DNA from: Lachnospiraceae bacterium
GTDB taxonomy: Bacteria > Bacillota > Clostridia > Lachnospirales > Lachnospiraceae
NCBI GenBank assembly: GCA_024697225.1
Contig: JAILGA010000035.1
Coordinates: 1-64,000, forward strand
Direction: 5' to 3'
Length of the DNA stretch: 64,000 nt
Shown piece after piece: positions 41,571 to 50,563 of the stretch. Position 1 is the stretch's first letter. Each line of letters starts with the position of its first letter. The position numbers and the translations under genes were made by a program. The notes under the pieces are model-generated. The model saw only the letters and a program-made list of their open reading frames with translations. It searched no databases and had not been told where the DNA came from.

Positions 41571-41945
41571 ATGATACATCCATCTTACGTTGACCTGATG
41601 AAGGTCGTGAACAAGGGAGTTGAAGAGGGAGAGGAACCCATCATCTCCAGCCGTTATTCCATTGTCATGGCGACGGCGAGAAGAGCAAGGCAGCTTGTGG
41701 CGGGAGATGATCCGCTTGTTGATGCCACCAAGGGCAGAAAGGCTCTGTCTGTTGCGGTATCCGAACTCAATGAAGACAAGATAAGGATACTGACCGACGA
41801 GGAGAAGGCGAGTATGGAGGAGAGAAGACTTGCCGAGAGCACAAGGAGCGGAGTCGACGAGGAGCCGGAAGCCGCAGAGGAAGCCGGCGAGGTCGAAGAA
41901 ATACCTGCCGATGAGGACGCGGAGTCTGTGTCAGAGGAAGAATGA
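41571..41945 (+). CDS. rpoZ: DNA-directed RNA polymerase omega subunit with acidic C-terminal tail
   Basis: SRYSIVMATARRARQL; KALSVAVSELNEDKIRIL; downstream of gmk. Confidence 0.93.
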   Translation: MIHPSYVDLMKVVNKGVEEGEEPIISSRYSIVMATARRARQLVAGDDPLVDATKGRKALSVAVSELNEDKIRILTDEEKASMEERRLAESTRSGVDEEPEAAEEAGEVEEIPADEDAESVSEEE

Positions 41946-43324
41946 GACTTTATTTTGTTTCGCTCGGCTGCGATAAGAACCGGGTTGATGCGGAGAGGAT
42001 GCTCGGCACCCTGCTTGATGCAGGACATGAGATCACAGATGATGAGGAGCAGGCGGAGGCGGTTATCGTCAACACCTGCTGCTTTATTGATGCGGCAAAA
42101 GAGGAGAGCATAGGAGAGATACTTACCTATGCGGACATGAAGACCGCAGGGCGGATAAAGGCGCTCATCGTGACAGGCTGTATGGCGCAGAGGTACAGCG
42201 CCGAGATCAGGAAAGAGATTCCCGAGGTCGACGCGGTAGTAATGCTTTCCGAAAACGGACAGATCGCCCGGATTCTTGAGGATGTGAGTTCGGGAAGAGC
42301 GCTGCCTGAGAACTGCGTGTATACCGGCAAAGGAAAAGAGCATGCGCCGGAAAACGGCAGAAGAGTCCTGACCACAGGCATGAGTTATGAATTCCTGAAG
42401 ATCGCGGAGGGCTGCGACAGACATTGCACCTACTGTGCGATACCGGGGATCCGCGGAAAATACCGCAGCATGCCCATGGAAAAACTGGTGTCCGAGGCAG
42501 AAAAGCTCGCCGGAGAGGGCATAAGCGAACTGATACTGGTTGCACAGGAGTGCACGAGATACGGGATAGATATTACGGGGGAGAAAAAACTCCCGGAACT
42601 TCTGAAAAGACTTTGCAGGATCGAAGGTCTGCACTGGATAAGGGTACTGTACTGCTATCCGGAGGAGATAGATGACGATCTGATAGATGTGATCGCCTCT
42701 GAGAAGAAGATATGCAGATATCTTGACATTCCTGTTCAGAGCGGTTCGGACAGGATACTTGCCCGGATGGGAAGAAAGATAAAGCAGAAGGATATCAGAG
42801 AGCTTGTAGAAAAACTGCGTGAGCGCATCCCGGATATATGTATCCGGACGACGTTCATCACCGGATTCCCCGGAGAGACGGCAGAGGATCACAGACGCAC
42901 GGCGGAGCTTGTGAGAGATATGAGATTTGACAGGCTGGGTGTTTTTACCTATTCGCAGGAGGAGGGAACGCCCGCCGCATCATTTTCCGATCAGGTGTCT
43001 GAAAGGACAAAGAAGATCAGGCGCACGAAGCTGATGAAGCTTCAGCAGCAGATCGTGTTTGAGAAGGGAAATGCCCTTGTGGGGCAGACCGTGGAAGCGG
43101 TTATAGAGGGAAGAGTGACCGGAGTCAGCTCCGGCAGCGGATACGGCGATGTTTACGCCGCGAGGACCATGCGTGATACTCCGGACGTAGACGGTATGCT
43201 GTTCATAGAAAATGTGGATCCGGACAGGGAACTGATCACGGGCAATTATGTTTTTGCCAGGATAACAGGAACTGACGGGTATGATCTGACAGGAGAATTG
43301 TGCGATGAAGATGAATCTGCCTAA
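41942..43324 (+). CDS. rimO: Ribosomal protein S12 methylthiotransferase
   Basis: FVSLGCDKNRVDAERMLG; radical-SAM CDRHCTYCAIPGIRGKYRSMP; TRAM-like C-terminus. Confidence 0.95.
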   Translation: MRLYFVSLGCDKNRVDAERMLGTLLDAGHEITDDEEQAEAVIVNTCCFIDAAKEESIGEILTYADMKTAGRIKALIVTGCMAQRYSAEIRKEIPEVDAVVMLSENGQIARILEDVSSGRALPENCVYTGKGKEHAPENGRRVLTTGMSYEFLKIAEGCDRHCTYCAIPGIRGKYRSMPMEKLVSEAEKLAGEGISELILVAQECTRYGIDITGEKKLPELLKRLCRIEGLHWIRVLYCYPEEIDDDLIDVIASEKKICRYLDIPVQSGSDRILARMGRKIKQKDIRELVEKLRERIPDICIRTTFITGFPGETAEDHRRTAELVRDMRFDRLGVFTYSQEEGTPAASFSDQVSERTKKIRRTKLMKLQQQIVFEKGNALVGQTVEAVIEGRVTGVSSGSGYGDVYAARTMRDTPDVDGMLFIENVDPDRELITGNYVFARITGTDGYDLTGELCDEDESA

Positions 43325-43862
43325 CAAACTTACTATGCTGAGGGTCATTATGATCCCCTTCTTTGTATTGTTTCTGCTTGTGCCTCTGGCGGGCGGCGCA
43401 AGCAAATGGATCGCGATCGCCATATTTGCGGCGGCATCCCTGACCGATCTGGCTGACGGAAAGATAGCGCGCAAATATAATCTGGTGACGGATTTCGGGA
43501 AGTTTATGGATCCTCTCGCGGACAAGCTTCTTGTATGTTCGGGGATGATCTGCCTCGCCACAAGGGAGCTTTTTTCGGACAGCATGATACCTGCGTGGAT
43601 AGTTGTGGTAATAATATCAAGAGAGTTCGTGATCAGCGGCTTCAGACTGATAGCCGCAGAAAAAGGGGTTGTCATTGCAGCAAGTTATTGGGGAAAGTTC
43701 AAGACGACATTTCAGATGATAATGATCATATTGAAGATAGCTGATATCAGGCAGCTGACTGTCTTAACCAATATAGTGATGTATATTGCCCTGGCTCTTA
43801 CTGTGGTATCGCTTGTCGATTACCTGTATAAGAACCGCGGCGTGATGGACGGGGAGATGTGA
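43305..43862 (+). CDS. pgsA: CDP-diacylglycerol-glycerol-3-phosphate 3-phosphatidyltransferase
   Basis: MNLPNKLTMLRVIMIPFFVLFLL; CDP-alcohol motif SLTDLADGKIARKYNLVTDFGKFMDPLADK. Confidence 0.95.
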   Translation: MKMNLPNKLTMLRVIMIPFFVLFLLVPLAGGASKWIAIAIFAAASLTDLADGKIARKYNLVTDFGKFMDPLADKLLVCSGMICLATRELFSDSMIPAWIVVVIISREFVISGFRLIAAEKGVVIAASYWGKFKTTFQMIMIILKIADIRQLTVLTNIVMYIALALTVVSLVDYLYKNRGVMDGEM

Positions 43863-43865
43863 GAT

Positions 43866-44705
43866 ATGATGAACGGAAATCTTTTGAAAACAAGATCCGT
43901 AAGAACTGCGGCGGTATGCTTTGCCCTGATGTTCGCGCTGTGCGGCTGCGGCGACGGCTTCGAGCTGCTGCTTCCCTACAAGAAGCCTGTCTATGCTCCG
44001 TATGAGGATGAAGACGAGGAAGAAGAGGAGGAGTGGGAGTTCGAGGAACTGGAAGAAGACGACGAGGAGGATGAGGAGGATTACGAAGGCGACTTCGACG
44101 ACGAGGAGGATTATGATGAGGAACCCGCCGAAGCGGAGCCCGGAGAGGAGCCTCCGCCGGTATTTACGCCCGGAGTACTAAGCGGCAATTCTTATGAGAA
44201 TTCAACCCTCGGTATCGGTCTGACAATGGGAGACGGGTGGACCTTTTCCACACCCGACGAACTGGCAAAGATCAACAACCTGGGCGAGGCGGCAACCACC
44301 GAGACGGCCACCGCGTTTCTCGAAAAACCCGAGGAATATGTGGATATGGATGTTATATCCGGAGGATACGGCAACGAGATCAGCGTCAGCGTGATCAATT
44401 CCATGTTTATCGCCTCGGAAGACATGAGGCAGGTTGCCGAGGACACCAATGCGGCACTGGAAGAACAGCTTACCAAAGGCGGCTACCAGGATGTCACTGT
44501 TTCGGTCGAAGAGAGACAGTTCCTCGGAGAGATAGTTTATGCAAATGTGGCTTACTGTACCTACCAGGGTACACAGGTGAGAGAGATGCAGATCCACAGT
44601 CAGAAGAACGGATATTTCTACACGATCACATTTATGTTCTTCGGCGACAATGATTTCGAGGAAGTAATGGGCAATTTCTATTCAGTGGAAGGGGAGTCTG
44701 TGTGA
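43866..44705 (+). CDS. Lipoprotein with very acidic Asp/Glu linker
   Basis: Lipobox ALCGCG; EDEDEEEEEEWEFEELEEDDEEDEEDYEGDFDDEEDYDEEP. Confidence 0.75.
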   Translation: MMNGNLLKTRSVRTAAVCFALMFALCGCGDGFELLLPYKKPVYAPYEDEDEEEEEEWEFEELEEDDEEDEEDYEGDFDDEEDYDEEPAEAEPGEEPPPVFTPGVLSGNSYENSTLGIGLTMGDGWTFSTPDELAKINNLGEAATTETATAFLEKPEEYVDMDVISGGYGNEISVSVINSMFIASEDMRQVAEDTNAALEEQLTKGGYQDVTVSVEERQFLGEIVYANVAYCTYQGTQVREMQIHSQKNGYFYTITFMFFGDNDFEEVMGNFYSVEGESV

Positions 44706-46129
44706 TGGCCATGAGAGATGTTACTGTCATAGGCGGCGGAGTGGTCGGCTGTGCCGTGGCGAGGGAGCTTTCCGCCTGGGATCTGGACATCCTGCTTGTG
44801 GAAAAAGAAGAGGATGTGTGCAGCGGCACGTCCAAGGCCAATAGCGCCATTGTTCATGCCGGTTTTGATGCTGCTCCCGGATCTCTGAAGGCGAAATTTA
44901 ATGTCCTGGGCAGCAGGATGATGGCCGGTATCGCAAAAGAACTGGATGTACCGTATGTAAATAACCAGTCAATGGTGCTGGCTGTCGGGAACGACGACGC
45001 CGCGGGGATCCGTGATCTGTACGACAGGGGTATAAAAAACGGCGTAGAGGGTCTGAAGGTGCTGACCGGAGACGAGGCGAGGGAACTTGAACCCGCTCTG
45101 TCAAAAGAAGTGACCGCGGCCCTGCTCGCTGAAACAGGTGCGATAGTCTGCCCCTTTGAACTGACGGCTGCTTATGCCGAATGTGCCGCGTCAAACGGAG
45201 CGGAATTCAGATTTCTGAGTGAGGTTACGGGCCTAAGGAAGATCGACGGAGGATATGAGCTTGAACTGTCGGACGGCGGGAAGATACAGACGCGCTATGT
45301 GGTAAATGCCGCAGGCATTTATGCCGATATAATCCACAACATGGTGAGTGAGAAAAAACTGAGCATAACCGCGAGGAAGGGCAGTTATCTGCTGATGGAC
45401 AAGGAGGCCGCATCAACCGTAGGACGCACGATATTCAGGGTGCCGGGAAAGATGGGAAAAGGCGTGCTTGTGACACCTACCGTGCACGGAAATCTCATGT
45501 CCGGCCCCACAGCGGATGATGAGCCCGACAGGGACAACACTGCGACAACGGCGGATGCGCTTTCACAGATAAAGAGCAAGGCATCTGAGATGGTGGAAAA
45601 TGTTCCTTTCAAGGTCGTGATCACATCCTTTGCGGGACTCCGCGCTCATGAGGCAGGTGGGGATTTTGTGCTGGGCGAGTGCGGGGATGCACCGGGTTTC
45701 TATGATGCCGCCGGTATCGAATCCCCGGGTCTCACGGCTGCACCTGCGATCGGGGTATTCCTTGCAAACGAGATCGCAAAAGCTTCCGGTGCGGGAAAAA
45801 AGGCGGATTACAGGCCGGAGAGAAAGGGCATTCCGGCCGTAAGTGCGATGAGCGATGAAGAGAGAGCTGCGCTCATCGAAAAGGATCCGGATTACGGAAA
45901 AATAGTCTGCCGGTGTGAATCTGTCACCGAGGGCGAGATCAGGGAAGCCATACGAAGGAAGCCCGGAGCAAGGAGCATGGACGGCATCAAGCGCAGGGTC
46001 CGCGCAGGAATGGGACGCTGCCAGGCGGGCTTCTGCACCCCGAGGGTCATGGAGATACTATCTGAGGAGCTGGGAGTTCCCATGGAAGAGATCCGGAAAA
46101 ACAGACCGGGATCGGAACTTCTTATCTGA
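44702..46129 (+). CDS. FAD-dependent glycerol-3-phosphate dehydrogenase-like oxidoreductase with C-terminal BFD-like [2Fe-2S] segment
   Basis: VTVIGGGVVGCAVARELSAWDLDILLVEKE; C-terminal IVCRCESVTEGEIREAIRR...GMGRCQAGFCTPRV. Confidence 0.88.
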   Translation: MMAMRDVTVIGGGVVGCAVARELSAWDLDILLVEKEEDVCSGTSKANSAIVHAGFDAAPGSLKAKFNVLGSRMMAGIAKELDVPYVNNQSMVLAVGNDDAAGIRDLYDRGIKNGVEGLKVLTGDEARELEPALSKEVTAALLAETGAIVCPFELTAAYAECAASNGAEFRFLSEVTGLRKIDGGYELELSDGGKIQTRYVVNAAGIYADIIHNMVSEKKLSITARKGSYLLMDKEAASTVGRTIFRVPGKMGKGVLVTPTVHGNLMSGPTADDEPDRDNTATTADALSQIKSKASEMVENVPFKVVITSFAGLRAHEAGGDFVLGECGDAPGFYDAAGIESPGLTAAPAIGVFLANEIAKASGAGKKADYRPERKGIPAVSAMSDEERAALIEKDPDYGKIVCRCESVTEGEIREAIRRKPGARSMDGIKRRVRAGMGRCQAGFCTPRVMEILSEELGVPMEEIRKNRPGSELLI

Positions 46130-46200
46130 TCCGCCGCCCGGTTCGGGACAGGCGGAACACACAGATGCCGCAGTATAAAGAGATTGACAGGGAGGCATAA

Positions 46201-47472
46201 ATGCTGGGAGACCTACATGTTGAAATACTTATTATAGGCGGAGGGCCTGCGGGACTGGCCGCCGCTGTCGCCGCAAAAAATGCCGGGGTACAGGACATCC
46301 TGATCGTGGAGCGCGACAGGATGCTCGGCGGCATATTGAATCAGTGCATACATAACGGCTTCGGACTGCACACCTTCAGGGAGGAACTGACCGGCCCCGA
46401 GTACGCGGCGCGCTTTATCGCCCGGGTAAAGGAGCTTGAGATACCTTATCTTCTGAACACCATGGTCATGTCCGTTGGCAGCGACAGGACAGTAACGCTC
46501 ATGGGACGTGAGACCGGTGTGAAAAAGATAAAAGCCGACGCTGTCATTCTGGCTATGGGCTGCCGCGAGAGGCCGAGGGGGGCGCTCTCGATACCGGGCT
46601 ACAGACCTGCCGGTATTTATACCGCGGGCACGGCGCAGAGGCTGATGAACATAGAGGGATATTCCATAGGCAAGAGAGCGGTAATCCTTGGGTCGGGCGA
46701 TATAGGGCTCATAATGGCGAGAAGGCTTACGCTGGAGGGAGCGGAAGTCCTCGCCGTCGCCGAACTTATGCCTTATTCGGGCGGATTAAAGCGCAATATA
46801 GTGCAATGCCTGAATGACTACGGCATACCGCTTCTGCTTTCACATACCGTCGTAGATATCCGCGGAAAGGAAAGAGTGAGCGGTGTGACGATCGCGGAAG
46901 TGGATGAAAAGAGAAATCCGATACCCGGAACAGAACAGGATTATGAATGCGATACACTGCTGCTCTCCTGCGGTCTTCTTCCCGAGAATGAGCTGACCAG
47001 GATGACAAATGCTTCGCTCAGTACCGTGACCGGCGGAGCTGTAGTCAATGACAGGCTGCAGACGGATATCCCGGGCATCTTTGCCTGCGGAAATGTGCTG
47101 CACGTCCACGATCTTGTGGACTATGTCTCCGAGGAGGCAGCCCTCGCCGGTGAGAACGCGGCTGCATATGTAAAGGGAGCGGGCGCAGCATCCGGTGATC
47201 CGGAGCAGATCCGGATAGAAACCGAAGGCGGAGTGCGTTATACGGTACCGCAGCAGATCGATATCAGGAACATGCGCGACGAGATCACCTTGAGATTCAG
47301 GGTCGCGGATGTTTATAAGGACAAAACCATCGCCGTATATAAGGGTGAGGAGAAGCTGTATTCCAGAAGGACCAGAGTTCTTGCCCCGGGCGAGATGGAG
47401 CAGGTGAAGCTGACGAGAGAGAAGCTGGGTGATTTTGCTCCGGGCGAAGTACTGAAGATCACCCTTGAGTGA
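46201..47472 (+). CDS. NAD(P)/FAD-dependent oxidoreductase (GlpB/sarcosine-oxidase-alpha-like)
   Basis: VEILIIGGGPAGLAAAVAAKNAGV; second nucleotide-binding motif VILGSGDIGLIMARRL; IPGIFACGNVLHVHDLVDYV. Confidence 0.86.
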   Translation: MLGDLHVEILIIGGGPAGLAAAVAAKNAGVQDILIVERDRMLGGILNQCIHNGFGLHTFREELTGPEYAARFIARVKELEIPYLLNTMVMSVGSDRTVTLMGRETGVKKIKADAVILAMGCRERPRGALSIPGYRPAGIYTAGTAQRLMNIEGYSIGKRAVILGSGDIGLIMARRLTLEGAEVLAVAELMPYSGGLKRNIVQCLNDYGIPLLLSHTVVDIRGKERVSGVTIAEVDEKRNPIPGTEQDYECDTLLLSCGLLPENELTRMTNASLSTVTGGAVVNDRLQTDIPGIFACGNVLHVHDLVDYVSEEAALAGENAAAYVKGAGAASGDPEQIRIETEGGVRYTVPQQIDIRNMRDEITLRFRVADVYKDKTIAVYKGEEKLYSRRTRVLAPGEMEQVKLTREKLGDFAPGEVLKITLE

Positions 47473-47494
47473 AAACGCATCCGGGAGAGATGAT

Positions 47495-47857
47495 ATGGAA
47501 ACAAGAGAACTTACTTGCATAAACTGCCCTTTGGGCTGTGCGCTCACGGTGAGCATAGACGGCGGGAACATAACGGTTAAGGGCAATACCTGCCCCAGAG
47601 GTGAGATCTATGGGAAAAAGGAAGTGACAGATCCGACGCGGACAGTCACGTCAACGGTTCCCGTGTCGGGAGGTGATATCGCCAGGGTTCCCGTCAAGAC
47701 TGCGGGTGATATCCCCAAGGGTAAGATATTTGAAGTGATGAAGGAAGTACATGCGGCGCATGCGGCGGCGCCGGTCGCTATAGGCGACGTCATCGTGGAG
47801 AACGCCGCCGGGACAGGGGTGAACGTGGTCGCCGCCAGAGATGTGGCAGCCGTATAG
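47495..47857 (+). CDS. DUF1667-type cysteine-rich protein
   Basis: METRELTCINCPLGCALTV...GNTCPRGEIYGKKEVTDPTRTVTSTVPV; ATG 47495 after GGGAGA. Confidence 0.85.
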   Translation: METRELTCINCPLGCALTVSIDGGNITVKGNTCPRGEIYGKKEVTDPTRTVTSTVPVSGGDIARVPVKTAGDIPKGKIFEVMKEVHAAHAAAPVAIGDVIVENAAGTGVNVVAARDVAAV

Positions 47858-47868
47858 CGTAAACGGGC

Positions 47869-48681
47869 ATGGATAGACTGGAACTTCTTGAAAAAACGAC
47901 AATATTCGTCCTCGACATGGACGGTACCTATTATCTGGGTGACAGGATACTCGACGGGGCGAGGGAGTTTCTCGATGCCGTAAAAAAATCCGGCAGGGAT
48001 TATATGTTCTTTACAAATAATTCCTCGAGATCGCCGGAGGATTACATAGAAAAACTTGCCGGTATGGATACTTTTATCACTCCGGATCAGATAATGACAT
48101 CGGGCGATGTGATGATCGACTATCTGAAAACGAACAGACCGGGTGAAAAAGTGTTTCTGATGGGGACACCGCCTTTGTTTAAGAGCTTTGAAAACGCGGG
48201 GATACCTCTCTCCGAAGACGATCCGGATCTGGTGGTACTGGGCTTTGATAAGACTCTCACATATGACAGGATGACGGCAGCCTGTAATTTCATCAGAGAG
48301 GGCGCCGGATTTCTGGCGACGCATCCTGATATAAACTGTCCGGTTGAGGGCGGCTTCATCCCGGACTGCGGCGCGATCGCTGCGGCGATGACGCTGTCTA
48401 CCGGAGTGAGTCCGATCGTCACGGGCAAACCCCACAAGGAGACCGTAGAGGCGGTTATCGGCAGGGCCGGGAGACTGACGGGTGCAAGACCAAAGCGGAG
48501 CGAGATCACATTTGTGGGGGACAGGCTCTATACCGATATCGCTACCGGTGTAAAAAACGGCGCGATGGGCGCGCTCGTGCTCACAGGCGAGAGCACAGAG
48601 GAAGATGTGGAAAAAAGTGACGTGAAACCCGATGCTGTATATCTGTCGCTTGGGGAAATGGGAAAGCTGTTGGGAGCATAA
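47869..48681 (+). CDS. HAD-IIA family hydrolase (NagD-like)
   Basis: FVLDMDGTYYLGDRILDGAREFLD; FTNNSSRSPEDY; GDRLYTDIATGVKNG. Confidence 0.9.
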   Translation: MDRLELLEKTTIFVLDMDGTYYLGDRILDGAREFLDAVKKSGRDYMFFTNNSSRSPEDYIEKLAGMDTFITPDQIMTSGDVMIDYLKTNRPGEKVFLMGTPPLFKSFENAGIPLSEDDPDLVVLGFDKTLTYDRMTAACNFIREGAGFLATHPDINCPVEGGFIPDCGAIAAAMTLSTGVSPIVTGKPHKETVEAVIGRAGRLTGARPKRSEITFVGDRLYTDIATGVKNGAMGALVLTGESTEEDVEKSDVKPDAVYLSLGEMGKLLGA

Positions 48682-49203
48682 ATGGACGTAAAGTATGATG
48701 TCAGGCGTTTTCGCGGGAGGCAGCAGGTGGGTTCAAAAAGAAAGGTCCGCAGAGAGCACGAGGACAGGCTGATAGATGAGCTTTTGAGGGATCTCAAGAG
48801 TCACGAGCGTGTGCTGGAGATGAAGAAATACATGCAGCACGGCCGCATCACAACCTTTGATCACTGCGAGAGCGTGGCAAAGCTGAGCTACAGGATAAAT
48901 AAGAGGCTTCATCTGAACGCGGATGAAAAGGTGCTGCTTAAGGCAGGCATGCTGCATGACTTTTTCCTGTATGACTGGCACAGGGATGAGGATGGCACAC
49001 ATCCCTGGCATGGGTATCACCATGCCGACAAGGCGCTTGAGAACGCCAACAAGTATTTTGAAATGGATGAGAGAGAAAAGAGCGTCATATGGTCGCACAT
49101 GTGGCCGCTCAATATCACAAGATTTCCAAAGTCGAAAGAGGCCTGGATAGTCTGTATGGCAGATAAGATGATCTCATGCGTCGAGACGCTTTTTAAAAGA
49201 TAG
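48682..49203 (+). CDS. HD domain-containing phosphohydrolase
   Basis: LLKAGMLHDFFLYDWH ... WHGYHHADKALENA. Confidence 0.82.
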   Translation: MDVKYDVRRFRGRQQVGSKRKVRREHEDRLIDELLRDLKSHERVLEMKKYMQHGRITTFDHCESVAKLSYRINKRLHLNADEKVLLKAGMLHDFFLYDWHRDEDGTHPWHGYHHADKALENANKYFEMDEREKSVIWSHMWPLNITRFPKSKEAWIVCMADKMISCVETLFKR

Positions 49204-49215
49204 ACGGAGACTGCT

Positions 49216-49929
49216 ATGCTTATATCAAAATACATGTGTCTGTTTTTTATATACAGTATCATCGGCTGGGTATATGAGTGCATATTCTGCATAGTAAAGA
49301 CAAGGAAGTGGGAGAACAGGGGCTTTATGTACGGCCCGATGTGTCCCATATACGGATTCGGCGGAGTGGCTATGACCATTATCGCCGGGCTTTTGCCGCC
49401 TCTTTCTCCGGAAAATGTGGCGCTGGATGTGCTCCGCATCTTTCTGATAGCGCTCTTTGGCAGTATGATACTCGAGTATGGCTCCTCCTGGGTATTGGAA
49501 AAGGTATTTCACGCCATATGGTGGGATTACAGCGATATGCCCTTTAATTTAAACGGCAGGATAAGCCTGTTTTCGACGCTGGGATTCGGTGTTGCGGGGC
49601 CGCTTGTCACATTTTTTGTGATCCCTCCGATCAAGTCGGCTGTGGATATGATCCCGCCTCTTCTTATCGAGCTGATGGCGCTTGTTTTTGTTGTCTTTGG
49701 AACGGTGGATCTCACTCTGACCGTTTCAGTGCTGACTCACTTTGAAAGGAAGATCATGGCCATTGAGGAGAGCATCAACGATCGCATGGACAGCCTCGTT
49801 GAGGATATGCAGAGATCAATGGATATGCTTCAGAAATCCGCACTAAAGCGTGTGCGATCCTTCCGCTATCCGAGGATCAGCGCAAATAGACTGCTGCATC
49901 TGGGAGAACTCATAAAGCGGTTCAGATGA
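49216..49929 (+). CDS. Putative ABC transporter permease-like membrane protein (CmpB-type)
   Basis: YSIIGWVYECIFCIVKTRKWENRGFMYGPMCPIYGFGGVAM. Confidence 0.8.
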   Translation: MLISKYMCLFFIYSIIGWVYECIFCIVKTRKWENRGFMYGPMCPIYGFGGVAMTIIAGLLPPLSPENVALDVLRIFLIALFGSMILEYGSSWVLEKVFHAIWWDYSDMPFNLNGRISLFSTLGFGVAGPLVTFFVIPPIKSAVDMIPPLLIELMALVFVVFGTVDLTLTVSVLTHFERKIMAIEESINDRMDSLVEDMQRSMDMLQKSALKRVRSFRYPRISANRLLHLGELIKRFR

Positions 49930-49939
49930 TAAGTTTTTC

Positions 49940-49967
49940 TTGACATTTGCGGCTTTAGTGTTATCAT
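49940..49967 (+). promoter_or_regulatory. Promoter of the rimP-nusA-infB operon
   Basis: TTGACA, 16 nt, TATCAT. Confidence 0.65.
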
Positions 49968-49986
49968 GGCTATGTAGTGTATTGAT

Positions 49987-50012
49987 GAAAGTGGACCCTC
50001 GAGTCCACTTTC
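49987..50012 (+). promoter_or_regulatory. rimP 5'-leader hairpin
   Basis: GAAAGTGGAC-CCTCGA-GTCCACTTTC: perfect 10-bp stem. Confidence 0.6.
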
Positions 50013-50034
50013 GTTATGTTTTCGGGTAAGATTT

Positions 50035-50520
50035 ATGAGTGACAGACAGGCCGGAAAAAAAGAGGGAACGGCGGAACGCGCGGAGAAGATACTGGAGCCT
50101 ATAGCAGCCGGGCATGGCGTGGTGATATATGACACCGAGTATGTTAAAGAGGCCGGGGACTGGTATCTCAGAGCATATATCGACAAGCAGCCGGGAGGCG
50201 TTACGATAGATGATTGCGAGGCAGTGAGCAGAGAGTTCTCCGACGCTCTCGATGAGGCGGATCTGATAGATGAGGCATACATCCTTGAGGTCTCGAGTCC
50301 CGGACTCGGCAGACAGCTGAAGAAGGACAGACATCTCGCATACTCCGTCGGGGAGAAGGTTGAGATAAAGACTTTTAAGGAGACCGACGGGAGCAAGGAA
50401 TGGGAGGGAACTCTCACGGGCTTCGATAAGGAGAGCGTGCACATTGAGACCGAAGACGGACGCGATATACGTATCATAAGAAAAGAAATAGCCGTTATGC
50501 GGCTTGCTTTGGAACTGTAA
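50035..50520 (+). CDS. rimP: Ribosome maturation factor RimP
   Basis: YVKEAGDWYLRAYIDKQPGGVTIDDCEAVSREFSDALDEAD; upstream of nusA. Confidence 0.94.
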   Translation: MSDRQAGKKEGTAERAEKILEPIAAGHGVVIYDTEYVKEAGDWYLRAYIDKQPGGVTIDDCEAVSREFSDALDEADLIDEAYILEVSSPGLGRQLKKDRHLAYSVGEKVEIKTFKETDGSKEWEGTLTGFDKESVHIETEDGRDIRIIRKEIAVMRLALEL

Positions 50521-50563
50521 ACAACGAAAGGATACAAGAGGGATTGGCAAAAAAGGAGGAGCC

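Noticed and set aside
41654-42892. 412-aa minus-strand ORF over rpoZ/rimO
   Set aside because: Antisense to two conserved genes; low-complexity Ser-rich segment is the complement of the acidic rpoZ tail.
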